Source: Rhodobacteraceae bacterium WD3A24 (GTDB lineage: Bacteria > Pseudomonadota > Alphaproteobacteria > Rhodobacterales > Rhodobacteraceae). Taken from it: 42,028 nt of DNA. The stretch spans positions 1 through 42,028 of the forward strand of contig PUHN01000032.1 in the NCBI GenBank assembly GCA_002967695.1, read 5' to 3'. Each line of letters starts with the position of its first letter. Position 1 is the first letter of the stretch. A model generated the notes under the pieces. That model worked only from the letters and a program-made list of their open reading frames with translations, did no database searches and was not told where the DNA came from. Positions 33,424 to 41,164 of this stretch are shown one piece after another. A program made the translations under genes and the position numbers.

Positions 33424-34794
33424 ATGACTGACCGAATGGTGACCCGCGATCTCGCCGAGTGGATCGTCGGGCTGGGCGCCGACGACATACCCGCAAGGAC
33501 GCGCGAAGAGGGCGTGCGCAGCTTTGTCAACTGGATCGGCTGCGCCGCCGGCGGCGCCGATCACGAGACGGTCGAGTCCGCCCTGCGCGGTCTCGCACCG
33601 TTTTCCGGGCCGGCGAGCTCGACCGTGATCGGGCGCACCGAGCGGCTCGATGCCCTGCATGCGGCGCTGATGAACGGCATCTCCAGCCATGTGCTCGACT
33701 ACGACGACACCCATCTCAAGACCATCATCCACCCCGCGGGGCCGGTAGCCTCGGCGCTTCTGGCGCTGGCGGAGTTGCGGCCGATGTCGGGGCGCGATTT
33801 CGTCACCGCTCTGGTCACCGGCATCGAGGTCGAGTGCCGCATCGGCAATGCCGTCTATCCCGACCACTACGACCGTGGCTGGCACATCACCGGCACGGCC
33901 GGTGTCTTTGGCGCGGCGGCGGCCTGCGGCAAGGTGATCGGGCTCGACCGGCTGCGCATGCAGTGGGCGCTGAGTCTGGCGGGCACGCAGGCCTCGGGCC
34001 TGCGCGAGATGTTCGGCACGATGACGAAGTCGTTCCATCCCGGCACGGCGGCGCAGAACGGTCTGAAATCGGCGCTGCTGGCCGAGGCGGGCTTTGACAG
34101 CTCCGAGCGCGGCATCGAGGCGAAACGCGGCTGGGCCAACGTGGCCTCGGACAAGCAGGATTACGACGAGATCCTCGGCGGGCTGGGTGCCCATTGGGAG
34201 GCGGACCTCAACAGCTACAAGCCCTTCGCCTGCGGGATCGTCATCCACCCCACGATTGACGGCTGTCAACAGATCCGCGAGGAGATCGGCGCCGACCGCA
34301 TCGGCGATATCGCGCGCGTCGATCTGAAGACCCATCCGCTGGTGCTGGAGCTCACCGGCAAGCGCACGCCGAAAACCGGGCTGGAGGGCAAGTTCTCGGT
34401 CTATCACTCGGCGGCCTGCGCGCTGCTGCGGGGCGATGGCGCCCCGACCGCCTTCACCGACGAGGTCGTCAACCTGCCCGAGCTGGTCGCCCTGCGCGAC
34501 CGCGTGCATGCCGAGGCCGATCCGCAGATGCACGAGGCCGCCGTGGAGATCACGGTGACGTTCTCGGACGGCACCACGCTGGACAAGCGTGTCGACCGCG
34601 CGATCGGCAGCCGCGAGCGGCCGCTGACGAACGAGCAGATCGAGACGAAGTTCCTCAACCAGGCGCGGCTGGTGGTCGGCGACAAGGTGGCGCAGGGCCT
34701 GCTGGCCGCCGCCTGGGCCGTGGACAGTCCCGGCACCGACCCCGCCGCGATCGCGCGCGCCTCGGTGCCGCGCGACCAGGCCGCGGCGCAATAG
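33424..34794 (+). CDS. MmgE/PrpD-family protein 2
   Basis: A 456-residue paralogue of the preceding protein. It keeps HVLDYDDTH (about 88-96), HPAGPVASALLALAE, GIEVECRIGNAVYP and FGTMTKSFHPGTAAQNG. The insert between the two halves and the lid (about 225-330) differ clearly from protein 1, so the pair probably acts on different isomers or successive intermediates rather than being redundant. ATG 33424 lies 52 nt after the previous stop, and the next gene starts 1 nt after its TAG. Family substrates include methylcitrate, cis-aconitate and iminodisuccinate. Confidence 0.92.
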   Translation: MTDRMVTRDLAEWIVGLGADDIPARTREEGVRSFVNWIGCAAGGADHETVESALRGLAPFSGPASSTVIGRTERLDALHAALMNGISSHVLDYDDTHLKTIIHPAGPVASALLALAELRPMSGRDFVTALVTGIEVECRIGNAVYPDHYDRGWHITGTAGVFGAAAACGKVIGLDRLRMQWALSLAGTQASGLREMFGTMTKSFHPGTAAQNGLKSALLAEAGFDSSERGIEAKRGWANVASDKQDYDEILGGLGAHWEADLNSYKPFACGIVIHPTIDGCQQIREEIGADRIGDIARVDLKTHPLVLELTGKRTPKTGLEGKFSVYHSAACALLRGDGAPTAFTDEVVNLPELVALRDRVHAEADPQMHEAAVEITVTFSDGTTLDKRVDRAIGSRERPLTNEQIETKFLNQARLVVGDKVAQGLLAAAWAVDSPGTDPAAIARASVPRDQAAAQ

Positions 34795-34795
34795 G

Positions 34796-35890
34796 ATGGC
34801 CGCGCCGGACCGCCTGCGCCTGGGCGTACTCGAAGGCGACGATATCGGCCACGAGATCGTGCCCGCCGCGGTCACCGTCGCGAAGGCCGCGGCCGCGCGG
34901 GCGGGGCTGGAGATCGACTGGACCGACCTGCCCATCGGGGCGCGTGCGCTGCAGACCCACGGCCACAGCATGCCCGAGGGAACGCTCGACACCCTCGAGG
35001 GCCTGCATGGCTGGATCCTCGGCCCGATCGGGCACCGCGACTATCCGAAGGTGCCCGAGGCCATCAACCCGCACCCGATCCTGCGCAAGCATTTCGACCT
35101 GTTCGCCAATGTGCGCCCGACCCGCTCCTACCCCGGCATCGGCTGCCTGTTCGACGATATCGACCTGGTCATCGTGCGCGAGAACAACGAGGGCTTCCAG
35201 CCCGACCGCAATGTCGTCGCCGGCTCGGGCGAGTTCCGCCCGACCGAGGACGTGACGATCTCGGTGCGGGTGATCACGGTCGAAGGCTCGCGCAAGGTGG
35301 CGCGCGCCGCGCTGGAGATCGCCCGCAGCCGCCCGCGCAAGAAGCTCACGCTGGTACACAAGAATACCGTGTTCAAGCTGGGCTGCGGGATGTTCGTCGA
35401 TGCCGCGCGCGAGGTCGCCGCGGAATACCCCGACGTGGAGGTCGACGAGTGCATCGTGGACACCTTCGCGATGCGGCTTCTGCGCGACCACCACGCCTTC
35501 GACACCGTGGTGACGACCAACATGTTCGGTGACATCCTGACCGACCAGGCCGCGGGGATGGTCGGCGGGCTGGGCATGGCGCCGGGGCTGTGCATCGGCC
35601 GCGGCGCACGGGCCATGGCGCAGGCCACGCACGGCTCGGCCCCCGACATCGCGGGTCAGGGGATCGCCAACCCCTATGCCATGATCGAGAGCACGCGCAT
35701 GCTGCTGGAGCATCTGGGCCGTGCCCATGACCTGCCACAGGCCGGCAGGGCGGCCGAAATCATGCGCCACGGCATCGAGGCCGCGCTGAGCCGTCCCGAA
35801 ACCCGCACCGGCGACATCGCCGGCACCGGCGATCTCTCAACGATGGTTCAGGGCATGCTCGACGGCATGGCCGGCGGGACGGGGGCCTGA
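34796..35890 (+). CDS. Isocitrate/isopropylmalate-family dehydrogenase (isocitrate-DH-like)
   Basis: NAD-type beta-decarboxylating dehydrogenase of 364 residues. The first loop reads GDDIGHEI (14-21) instead of GDGIGPEI, and the specificity region NPHPILRKHFDLFANVRPTR (91-110) resembles the short NAD-isocitrate dehydrogenases rather than tartrate dehydrogenase. VRENNEGFQPDRNVVAG replaces the usual VREN(T/S)EGxY, so a tyrosine expected near the active site is shifted or missing. Catalytic Lys in VHKNTVFK and the metal loop NMFGDILTD are intact. It starts 1 nt after the MmgE/PrpD 2 stop and ends 1 nt before the next dehydrogenase, a tight translational chain. Confidence 0.9.
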   Translation: MAAPDRLRLGVLEGDDIGHEIVPAAVTVAKAAAARAGLEIDWTDLPIGARALQTHGHSMPEGTLDTLEGLHGWILGPIGHRDYPKVPEAINPHPILRKHFDLFANVRPTRSYPGIGCLFDDIDLVIVRENNEGFQPDRNVVAGSGEFRPTEDVTISVRVITVEGSRKVARAALEIARSRPRKKLTLVHKNTVFKLGCGMFVDAAREVAAEYPDVEVDECIVDTFAMRLLRDHHAFDTVVTTNMFGDILTDQAAGMVGGLGMAPGLCIGRGARAMAQATHGSAPDIAGQGIANPYAMIESTRMLLEHLGRAHDLPQAGRAAEIMRHGIEAALSRPETRTGDIAGTGDLSTMVQGMLDGMAGGTGA

Positions 35891-35891
35891 G

Positions 35892-36971
35892 ATGCGCAGC
35901 TACAGGATCGCGGCGATTGGCGGCGACGGGGTTGGCCCCGAGGTCGTCGCGGCGGGTCTCGAAGTGCTCGAGACCTGCGCCGAGGTTGACAGGGGCTTCA
36001 CGCTCGACGTCACGGATTTCGACTGGGGGTCTGAGCGCTACCGCAGGACCGGGGCGCTGATGCCCGGGGACGGCGTCGAGACCTTGCGCGGGTTCGATGC
36101 CATCTATTTCGGCGCGGTGGGCGACCCCGAGGTGCCCGATCACATCACGCTGTGGGATCTGCGGCTGAAGATCTGCCAGGGGCTGGACCAGTACGCCAAT
36201 ATCCGGCCCACGCGGCTTCTGCCCGGCATGCAGGGGCCGTTGCGCGCGGGGCTGGGCGAGGCGATCGACTGGGTCATCGTGCGCGAGAACTCGGAGGGCG
36301 AGTATGCCGGGGTGGGCGGCGCCGTCCATCAGGGACTGCCGCTGGAGACGGCGATGGACGTTGCCGTCTTCACCCGCGAGGGCGTCCGCCGCATCTGCCG
36401 GCAGGCCTGCGAGATCGCGATGGAGCGCCCGCGCAAGCGGCTGACCGTCGTCACCAAGTCCAACGCCCAGCGGCACGGGCTGGTCTTCTGGGACGCGATG
36501 TGCCGCGAGGTGATCGCGGAGTTTCCCGGGCTGGAGGTCGATTTCAAGCTGGTCGACGCGATGGCCGCGCTGATGGTGACACGGCCCGGCGATTTCGACA
36601 CGGTCCTGGCGACGAACCTGCATGCCGATATACTGTCGGACCTCGCCTCGGCGCTGACCGGAAGCCTCGGCAACGGGGCGACCGCCAACATCAACCCCGA
36701 CCCGTCGGTGCCGTCGATGTTCGAGCCGATCCACGGCTCGGCCTTCGACATCACGGGGCAGGGTGTTGCCAATCCGATCGGGGCGTTCTGGACGGCGACG
36801 CTGATGCTCGACCATCTTGGCGAACGCGCCGCCGCCGAGCGGCTGATGGAGGCGATCGCCCATGTCACCGCCGCCGGGCCGCGCACGGCCGATGCCGGCG
36901 GGCAGGCGGGCACGGCCGATGTCACGGCGGCGGTCAGGCAGGCGCTTGTGCAGGCGGAGGGCATGGCATAA
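35892..36971 (+). CDS. Isocitrate/isopropylmalate-family dehydrogenase (tartrate-DH-like paralogue)
   Basis: A 359-residue paralogue of the 28751 gene. GDGVGPEV (11-18), VRENSEGEYAGVGG, catalytic Lys in VVTKSNAQRHG and NLHADILSD are intact. The specificity helix PDHITLWDLRLKICQGLDQY (82-101) keeps the PDHxxLW start of tartrate dehydrogenases but diverges afterwards (DLRLKICQG against GSLLKFRRE), and the metal loop has HADILSD for FGDILSD. Different substrate preference from the first copy is therefore likely. It is the last enzyme of the operon, followed after 55 nt by the regulator. Confidence 0.9.
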   Translation: MRSYRIAAIGGDGVGPEVVAAGLEVLETCAEVDRGFTLDVTDFDWGSERYRRTGALMPGDGVETLRGFDAIYFGAVGDPEVPDHITLWDLRLKICQGLDQYANIRPTRLLPGMQGPLRAGLGEAIDWVIVRENSEGEYAGVGGAVHQGLPLETAMDVAVFTREGVRRICRQACEIAMERPRKRLTVVTKSNAQRHGLVFWDAMCREVIAEFPGLEVDFKLVDAMAALMVTRPGDFDTVLATNLHADILSDLASALTGSLGNGATANINPDPSVPSMFEPIHGSAFDITGQGVANPIGAFWTATLMLDHLGERAAAERLMEAIAHVTAAGPRTADAGGQAGTADVTAAVRQALVQAEGMA

Positions 36972-37026
36972 ATTCGCGCGCGGGCTCGCGGGGCCACGCC
37001 GCGCCACGCTGACGGAACAGTATTTC

Positions 37027-37713
37027 ATGGTAAAGCCGGACGACCTCAACATCCTCAAGACCGTATCGCTGACCAGCGCGCTCGAACGCCAGCTAGAGGA
37101 TCTGATCCTGTCGGGAAAGCTGCCGCCGGGGGCGCGGCTCAACGAGATACAGCTTGCCGAACGTTTTGGCACCAGCCGCGGGCCGGTGCGCGAGGCGACG
37201 CGAAGCCTGGAGGCCAAGGGGCTCGTCGAGGTGATCCGCAACCGCGGCGTCTTCGTGCGCCAGCTCAATCTCGACGAGGCGGGCGAGATCTATGATCTGC
37301 GCGCGACGCTCTTTGCCATGGCCGGCCGGCTGGTGGCCCCCCGGATGACCGGCAAGCTCGCCGCGCATCTGGAGGCGCTGGTCCAAAAGATGGAAGGCGC
37401 GGCACGCGACAACGATCTGGCGGCCTATTATCCGCTGAATCTGGAGTTCCACGAGGCGATCCTCAAGGCATCGGGAAACAAGACGCTGATCCGCGAATAC
37501 ACGCGGTTCGTCAACAAGATGCACCTTTTCCGCGTCAAGAGCCTGTTCGAGGACGGTGCGCTGGTGATCTCCAACAGTGAGCACCGCGCAATCGTCGAGG
37601 CGCTCGAGGCCGGCGAGCCGGACCACGCCCATCTGACATTGCTGCGCCATGTCGAGAACGCCAAGCAGCGCATGCTGGCGGCCGTCGAGAACTCGCGCAA
37701 GGAAGAGGCCTGA
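37027..37713 (+). CDS. GntR-family regulator, FadR/FCD subfamily
   Basis: A 228-residue repressor type. The winged helix (about 12-80) reads ALERQLEDLILSGKLPPGARLNEIQLAERFGTSRGPVREATRSLEAKGLVE, typical of FadR-subfamily GntR proteins. The C-terminal all-helical FCD domain carries the metal/ligand residues NLEFHEAI, SEHRAI and LLRHVENA. Ligands of the subfamily are often carboxylic acids. It closes the MmgE/PrpD operon, so it is probably autoregulated through the 31805 site and may also control the transporter operon through the identical site at 25316. Start ATG 37027 is the Met at the family N-terminus; the ribosome site is weak. Confidence 0.9.
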   Translation: MVKPDDLNILKTVSLTSALERQLEDLILSGKLPPGARLNEIQLAERFGTSRGPVREATRSLEAKGLVEVIRNRGVFVRQLNLDEAGEIYDLRATLFAMAGRLVAPRMTGKLAAHLEALVQKMEGAARDNDLAAYYPLNLEFHEAILKASGNKTLIREYTRFVNKMHLFRVKSLFEDGALVISNSEHRAIVEALEAGEPDHAHLTLLRHVENAKQRMLAAVENSRKEEA

Positions 37714-37934
37714 GCGCGCGGAGATCCGGGCACGCGCCGAGGGCGGGCGCGCGGCTGTCTCGGGGAAGTCCCCGTGCGCTCCATCGGATCACGGGAGTGT
37801 CTGGCGGCGAGATCGCGCTTCGCAGTCCGGCAGCGGCAATTGGCCCGGCCTCCGGCACGACCTCACGAAACACCGCCAACCCGCCCGGCAAGACCCTTGA
37901 CGCGCCCCGTCCGCCCGCTTACGCCCACCGCACC

Positions 37935-38011
37935 GGGCCCGTAGCTCAATTGGTCAGAGCAGAGCGCTCATAACGCTTTGGTTGGGGGTTCGAGTCCCTC
38001 CGGGCCTACCA
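37935..38011 (+). tRNA. tRNA with anticodon CAT (probably Ile2 with lysidine, or elongator Met)
   Basis: A complete 77-nt cloverleaf with encoded CCA: acceptor GGGCCCG/CGGGCCT (a G-U first pair), D stem GCTC/GAGC, anticodon loop CTCATAA, T stem GGGGG/CCCTC around TTCGAGT. CAT may be read as elongator Met or as Ile2 after lysidine modification. The anticodon arm and variable region (AGCGCTCATAACGCTTTGG) look more like bacterial Ile2 than elongator Met, but automatic tools often report Met. It lacks initiator features. Its 3' end adjoins an integrase remnant. Confidence 0.9.
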
Positions 38012-38018
38012 AACCCCA

Positions 38019-38645
38019 TCATTTTCCGTTTCCTTTCAGTGCCTTGCTCGAATTGTCGGTGAACCTTGAGGGCAGGTTCACCACGGTCTGTTCCCGATTT
38101 GGCCGGGAAATGAGCTTCGTCATGGCGGAGTCGGCCATGTCTTCGCGCAATGCGGTGGCGGTGTATCTCTCAACCTCGGCCAGCGTCTTGTGCCCGGTTA
38201 CAGCCATGATCTCGTGCGCTGACGCTCCGGCTTCTGCCAGGCGGCGCGCGCAGGCTTTCCGAAGCCCATGCGAGCTGCACTCGGGCAGCCCCGCCTTGTC
38301 GCACCACTCACGCATCCGATTTCCGAGGCCATCCGGTGAACGCGCGTTACCGTGGACGATTGCAAGGAACGGGCGATCATCCGGCGGACCCGCCAGAACG
38401 GCACTCAGGTCCGCGTGCACGGGAAGGATGACCAGCACGCCGTTCGAGCGCGCCGTCTTTTGGCGCCGATATTCGATCCAGTCGCTCTTCAAATTCCACG
38501 GTCCCATCTTCACCGCGTCCACGCGGGCCGCGCCGGTGTGGAGCAGCAATGTCACCGCTCGGTGCGCCAGCGTGCCCGGCTCGTGAACCTCGAAAAACCG
38601 GGCGATCTCCCCCTCATCCCACGCATGATGCCCCTCAGCTACTAA
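38019..38645 (-). pseudogene. Tyrosine recombinase (integrase), C-terminal half only
   Basis: The catalytic domain of a phage/island integrase is preserved over about 208 residues: Arg in LLLHTGAARVDAVKMG, HGLRKACARRLAEAG (HxxR box), TGHKTLAEVERYTATA with the Tyr nucleophile, and an ordinary C-terminus. The N-terminal DNA-binding and core-binding domains are absent. The open frame continues upstream only into sequence belonging to an IS256 remnant on the other strand. The integrase stop lies 7 nt from the CCA end of the CAT tRNA and the gene points at it, the classic layout of a tRNA-targeted integrative element. The break is placed near 38645, where similarity ends; this boundary is approximate. 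Confidence 0.85.
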
Positions 38646-38690
38646 TACGAGCTCGCAGCTCATCGTACAGATCGGCCTGCCCGCACCTTC

Positions 38691-38978
38691 GTGCTCCCGA
38701 TGCCTCTGTCCCGGATGCTCGCAGCATACGCCAAGTCTCAGAGAACCCAGCCGGACATCGACACCAAGGGTGTCATACCGGTTACCAGCGCCATCGAGCG
38801 GCTGCACGCCGAGTTCAAACGGCGCCTCAAGACCCAGACCGTACAGCCCCAGTCCGAGACGGCACCCTTGCTGTTCTGGGCCCTGCTCGCCTCGCGGCAG
38901 ATCGTGATGCGCAAGGATGACGGTTGGGAAACCCTCGACCAGCCACTCGCCGATCAGCCTATTGACCTCGCCGCCTGA
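38691..38978 (+). pseudogene. IS256-family transposase, C-terminal fragment
   Basis: From about 38784 the frame encodes TSAIERLHAEFKRRLKTQTVQP, LLFWALLASRQIVMRKDDGWETL and the end QPIDLAA, the C-terminal segment of IS256/Mutator transposases. The catalytic D, D and E regions are missing; part of the N-terminal/middle region occurs separately at 39808-40014. The fragment interrupts the upstream part of the integrase. Sequence 38979-39185 contains the probable remnant right end of the element and no gene. Confidence 0.8.
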
Positions 38979-39185
38979 CGCCGAGATCTTGACCGTGCCG
39001 AAGATCGCCGTACCTGAATTTTCACCACCTCCGCGACAGCACCGCGACGATGATCGCCGCACAGTGAACGAGAGACACTAGCTATGAAGAAACAGGTGGA
39101 CGCCAGTTCCTACACCTCTTCGTGGGACACTATCACTTTTCACGCTTGACCCCGCCCCGCGAGCTTTCTAGTAAGCGGCCGGAGT

Positions 39186-39261
39186 GGGCCGTTAGCTCAG
39201 TTGGTAGAGCAACTGACTTTTAATCAGTGGGTCGCAGGTTCGAATCCTGCACGGCTCACCA
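39186..39261 (+). tRNA. tRNA-Lys (TTT)
   Basis: A complete 76-nt cloverleaf with encoded CCA: acceptor GGGCCGT/ACGGCTC (G2-U71 wobble), D stem GCTC/GAGC, anticodon loop CTTTTAA, T arm GCAGG-TTCGAAT-CCTGC. It lies between two IS remnants and appears intact, so the scrambled region still contains a probably essential gene. Confidence 0.96.
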
Positions 39262-39388
39262 CTAGAATCAAGAAGTTAGAGACAGGCAGACTGGCTCTTA
39301 GGCTCGCAAATCGCGCGCATCAGCGATGTCTATTTGCCCTCCTGATGCCCACCGGGTGAGACTCAAGACCACTTGTCTACGTGGCGGC

Positions 39389-39413
39389 TGACCTGCCCCC
39401 AGAAATCCGAACC
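39389..39413 (+). repeat. Left terminal inverted repeat of an IS3-family element
   Basis: TGACCTGCCCCC followed by AGAAATCCGAACC resembles the TGACCTGCCCCC-type ends of IS3-family elements in this order. It stands 79 nt before orfA, the expected distance. The matching right end is not found because orfB is cut off. Confidence 0.6.
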
Positions 39414-39467
39414 ATTCAAAAGGAGAGTGCGTTCTTGTAACGTTCGAAGGGACGAGGAGGACAGACG

Positions 39468-39734
39468 ATGCGCAAATCACGTTTCACCGAAGAACAGATC
39501 GTCGGGATTTTTCAGGAGTATGCGGCCGGGGCGAAGGTCTCGGAGTTGTGCCGCAAGCACGGCATGTCGGATTCAACGCTCTACCAGTGGAAGAGCAAAT
39601 ATGACGGCCTGCAGGTTTCCGAACTGCGCCGCCTGAAAGATCTGGAGGCCGACAACGCTGAGCTGAAGCGTGCCTTGGCCGAAGCGATGCTGGACAACGC
39701 CGGCCTGAAGGGGCTGCTGTCAAAAAGCTCATGA
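39468..39734 (+). CDS. IS3-family transposase OrfA
   Basis: An 88-residue DNA-binding subunit, full length. The helix-turn-helix RFTEEQIVGIFQEYAAGAKVSELCRKHGMSDSTLYQWKSKY is followed by a leucine-zipper-like helix (LKDLEADNAELKRALAEAMLDNAGL). A GAGG ribosome site lies upstream of ATG 39468. The end CAAAAAGCTCATGA offers an A-run for the -1 frameshift that normally makes OrfAB, and its stop overlaps the orfB start. With orfB truncated, the element cannot move by itself. Confidence 0.9.
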   Translation: MRKSRFTEEQIVGIFQEYAAGAKVSELCRKHGMSDSTLYQWKSKYDGLQVSELRRLKDLEADNAELKRALAEAMLDNAGLKGLLSKSS

Positions 39735-39807
39735 GGCCTACACACCGCCGTGCCGCGGTGAGGAATCTGATGACGGAGCATCGGCTCACGGAACGGCGGG
39801 CGTGCAG
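39731..39807 (+). pseudogene. IS3-family transposase OrfB, N-terminal remnant
   Basis: Only about 25 residues (MRPTHRRAAVRNLMTEHRLT then ERRAC) resemble the start of OrfB, including the SERRAC-like motif. After that the same frame runs into IS256-type sequence (CEEIDERVQAFLNRPLEGDW). The integrase domain with DDE residues is gone, so another element, or recombination between elements, truncated it near 39807. Confidence 0.75.
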
Positions 39808-40014
39808 GCAGTGCGAGGAGATCGACGAGCGTGTGCAGGCGTTCCTGAACCGGCCTCTGGAGGGCGACTGGCCGTTCCTCTGGCTCGACGCGAGCAGGCG
39901 AACGCCATGCGTTCGAGTGAGCCTGCGCAAGTACGTGAAGCTGCGCGAGGGCGGCCGGCTCGTCTCGATGGCGGTGATAGTGGCCGTGGCGGTCAACACC
40001 TACGGGCGCCGTGA
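39808..40014 (+). pseudogene. IS256-family transposase, internal fragment with hairpin insertion
   Basis: In the frame continuing from orfB, CEEIDERVQAFLNRPLEGDW, PFLWLDA and YVKLREGGRLVSMAVIVAVAVNT match the region around the first catalytic Asp of IS256 transposases. Between LDA and YVK the family normally has a single Thr, but here 13 codons (39893-39931) are inserted in frame and form a hairpin. Similarity stops after YGRRE. It may belong to the same original element as the C-terminal fragment at 38784-38978, now displaced by about 1 kb and inverted in order. Confidence 0.75.
39894..39926. repeat. Hairpin-forming insertion inside the IS256 fragment
   Basis: CGAACGC (39899-39905) and GCGTTCG (39909-39915) form a perfect 7-bp stem around CAT. 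GCAGG (39894-39898) and CCTGC (39922-39926) can close an outer stem with a 6-nt bulge. The structure coincides with the 13-codon interruption of the transposase frame. Confidence 0.65.
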
Positions 40015-40061
40015 AGGCGGTTTCAACCGGTCGTCGCAACACCCTTTTGAAGGAGGTTGCG

Positions 40062-40214
40062 ATGGCAAGAGGCAAGCAAAGATCAGAGCGCTGCACGAGA
40101 GCGGCTCTCCGGTCACCGGGGCGTCCCGGAGTGGCGCGCCGTGGGGAGCGGCGCCAGTTCTGGGAACTGATCGCGGCAGGGCGCTCGAGCGAGGGCGCGG
40201 CGGTCGAGGTCCGC
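40062..40214 (+). pseudogene. IS30-family transposase, N-terminal fragment
   Basis: From ATG 40062, with AAGGAGG 5 nt upstream, about 50 residues read RSPGRPGVARRGERRQFW and ELIAAGRSSEGAAVEV. This is the N-terminal helix-turn-helix region of IS30-type transposases as I recall them in this order. The continuation is unrelated IS110-type sequence in another frame. Assignment to IS30 is from memory of the motif and is moderately sure. Confidence 0.6.
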
Positions 40215-40751
40215 CGTCGATCTGCTCGCCGACCAGCTGCGAAAGACGCAGGAGAAGATCGATGAGGTAACTTACCGGATAGAGACGGCGCAACAGACCG
40301 ATCCGCTCGCCCGGCGGCTGGCCACTGTCCCCGGCGTTGGTGCCATCACCGCGAGCGCCATACGGCCACGACGCCGAAGGTCGACAACTTCCGCTCGGCC
40401 CGAGATTACGCCGCGTGGCTCGGCCTCACGCCGCAACCGCACTCGAGCGGCGGCAAGGAGCGGTTGGGCCGGATCTCGAAGGCCGGCAACCGATATCTCC
40501 GGCGGCTCCTGTATCTCGGCGCGATGGCGCAGATCAGCGCGCGGCGGTACCGGCGACCCGGGGACGACTGGCTCTGGCGTATGCTGCAGACAAAGCCGAT
40601 AAAGGTCGTCGCGGTTGCGCTCGCCAACCGCATGGCGCGGGTCGTCTGGGCACTAATCCGAAGCGGCGAGAGCTACCGGGCCACCCCGTCTGACAAAACA
40701 CGCCGACCGCTCCCGGCCGGCACCGAGATGGTGAGGCGCGACGTGAGGTGA
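40215..40751 (+). pseudogene. IS110-family transposase, C-terminal fragment with frameshift
   Basis: Frame 1 (from about 40217) encodes DLLADQLRKTQEKIDEVTYR and ARRLATVPGVGAITASAI, the helical linker and helix-hairpin-helix start of the Transposase_20 domain. After a shift between about 40356 and 40371 a second frame continues VDNFRSARDYAAWLGLTPQP, GGKERLGRISKAGNRYLRRL and VVAVALANRMARVVWALI, the family's C-terminal domain with its Ser-region surroundings. The N-terminal RuvC-like DEDD domain is missing. The following 40752-41020 holds no recognisable gene. Confidence 0.82.
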
Positions 40752-40992
40752 TGGCGAACGGACGGCGACACGGAAATCGGGACACCCAGTTCGGACCGCA
40801 GCACCCTGGGGTGCGCGCCATTGATTTGGACCCGAGCGCCGGCGGACTTCATCAGGGTGCGCGACAACGCAAGTGCCGCAACTCACACGCCGTATACCCC
40901 GGGTCAGGCCCGGGGCAGGCTATGGCCGCGACCGACCAGATGCCTAAGCTGAACAAAGCCCTTGCCCCGCGGGAGCCGTCCATACATGGTTC

Positions 40993-41016
40993 GAGACCGA
41001 GACCGAGACCGAGACC
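40993..41016. repeat. Hexanucleotide tandem repeat (GAGACC) x4
   Basis: Four perfect tandem copies of GAGACC occur just upstream of an IS256 N-terminal remnant, in otherwise non-coding junk. They are probably a slippage product. Confidence 0.9.
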
Positions 41017-41023
41017 GAACGAT

Positions 41024-41120
41024 CGGTCTTGCCGAGGCGATCGCCAAGAGTGATGACGCGGATTTCCTGCGCGAACGGATCAGGATTCTGCACAGCGGCT
41101 GATGGACATCGAGGTGAGGC
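41024..41120 (+). pseudogene. IS256-family transposase, N-terminal remnant
   Basis: The frame from about 41024 reads LAEAIAKSDDADFLRERIR and then LHSG-stop, while the overlapping frame offers LMDIEV. Together they resemble the DADLLREMI...LMELEV start of IS256-type transposases. A stop at 41100-41102 and a frame change make it non-functional. It is short, so the call is tentative. Confidence 0.5.
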
Positions 41121-41164
41121 CGGTTGGCCATCACCGCTTCGCGAGACACGCCGTCACCGAGGGC

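Noticed and set aside
37714-37934. Possible small gene or RNA between the GntR gene and the CAT tRNA
   Set aside because: Only a short GGGGA/TCCCC hairpin is visible. There is no ribosome site with a plausible frame and no conserved RNA pattern.
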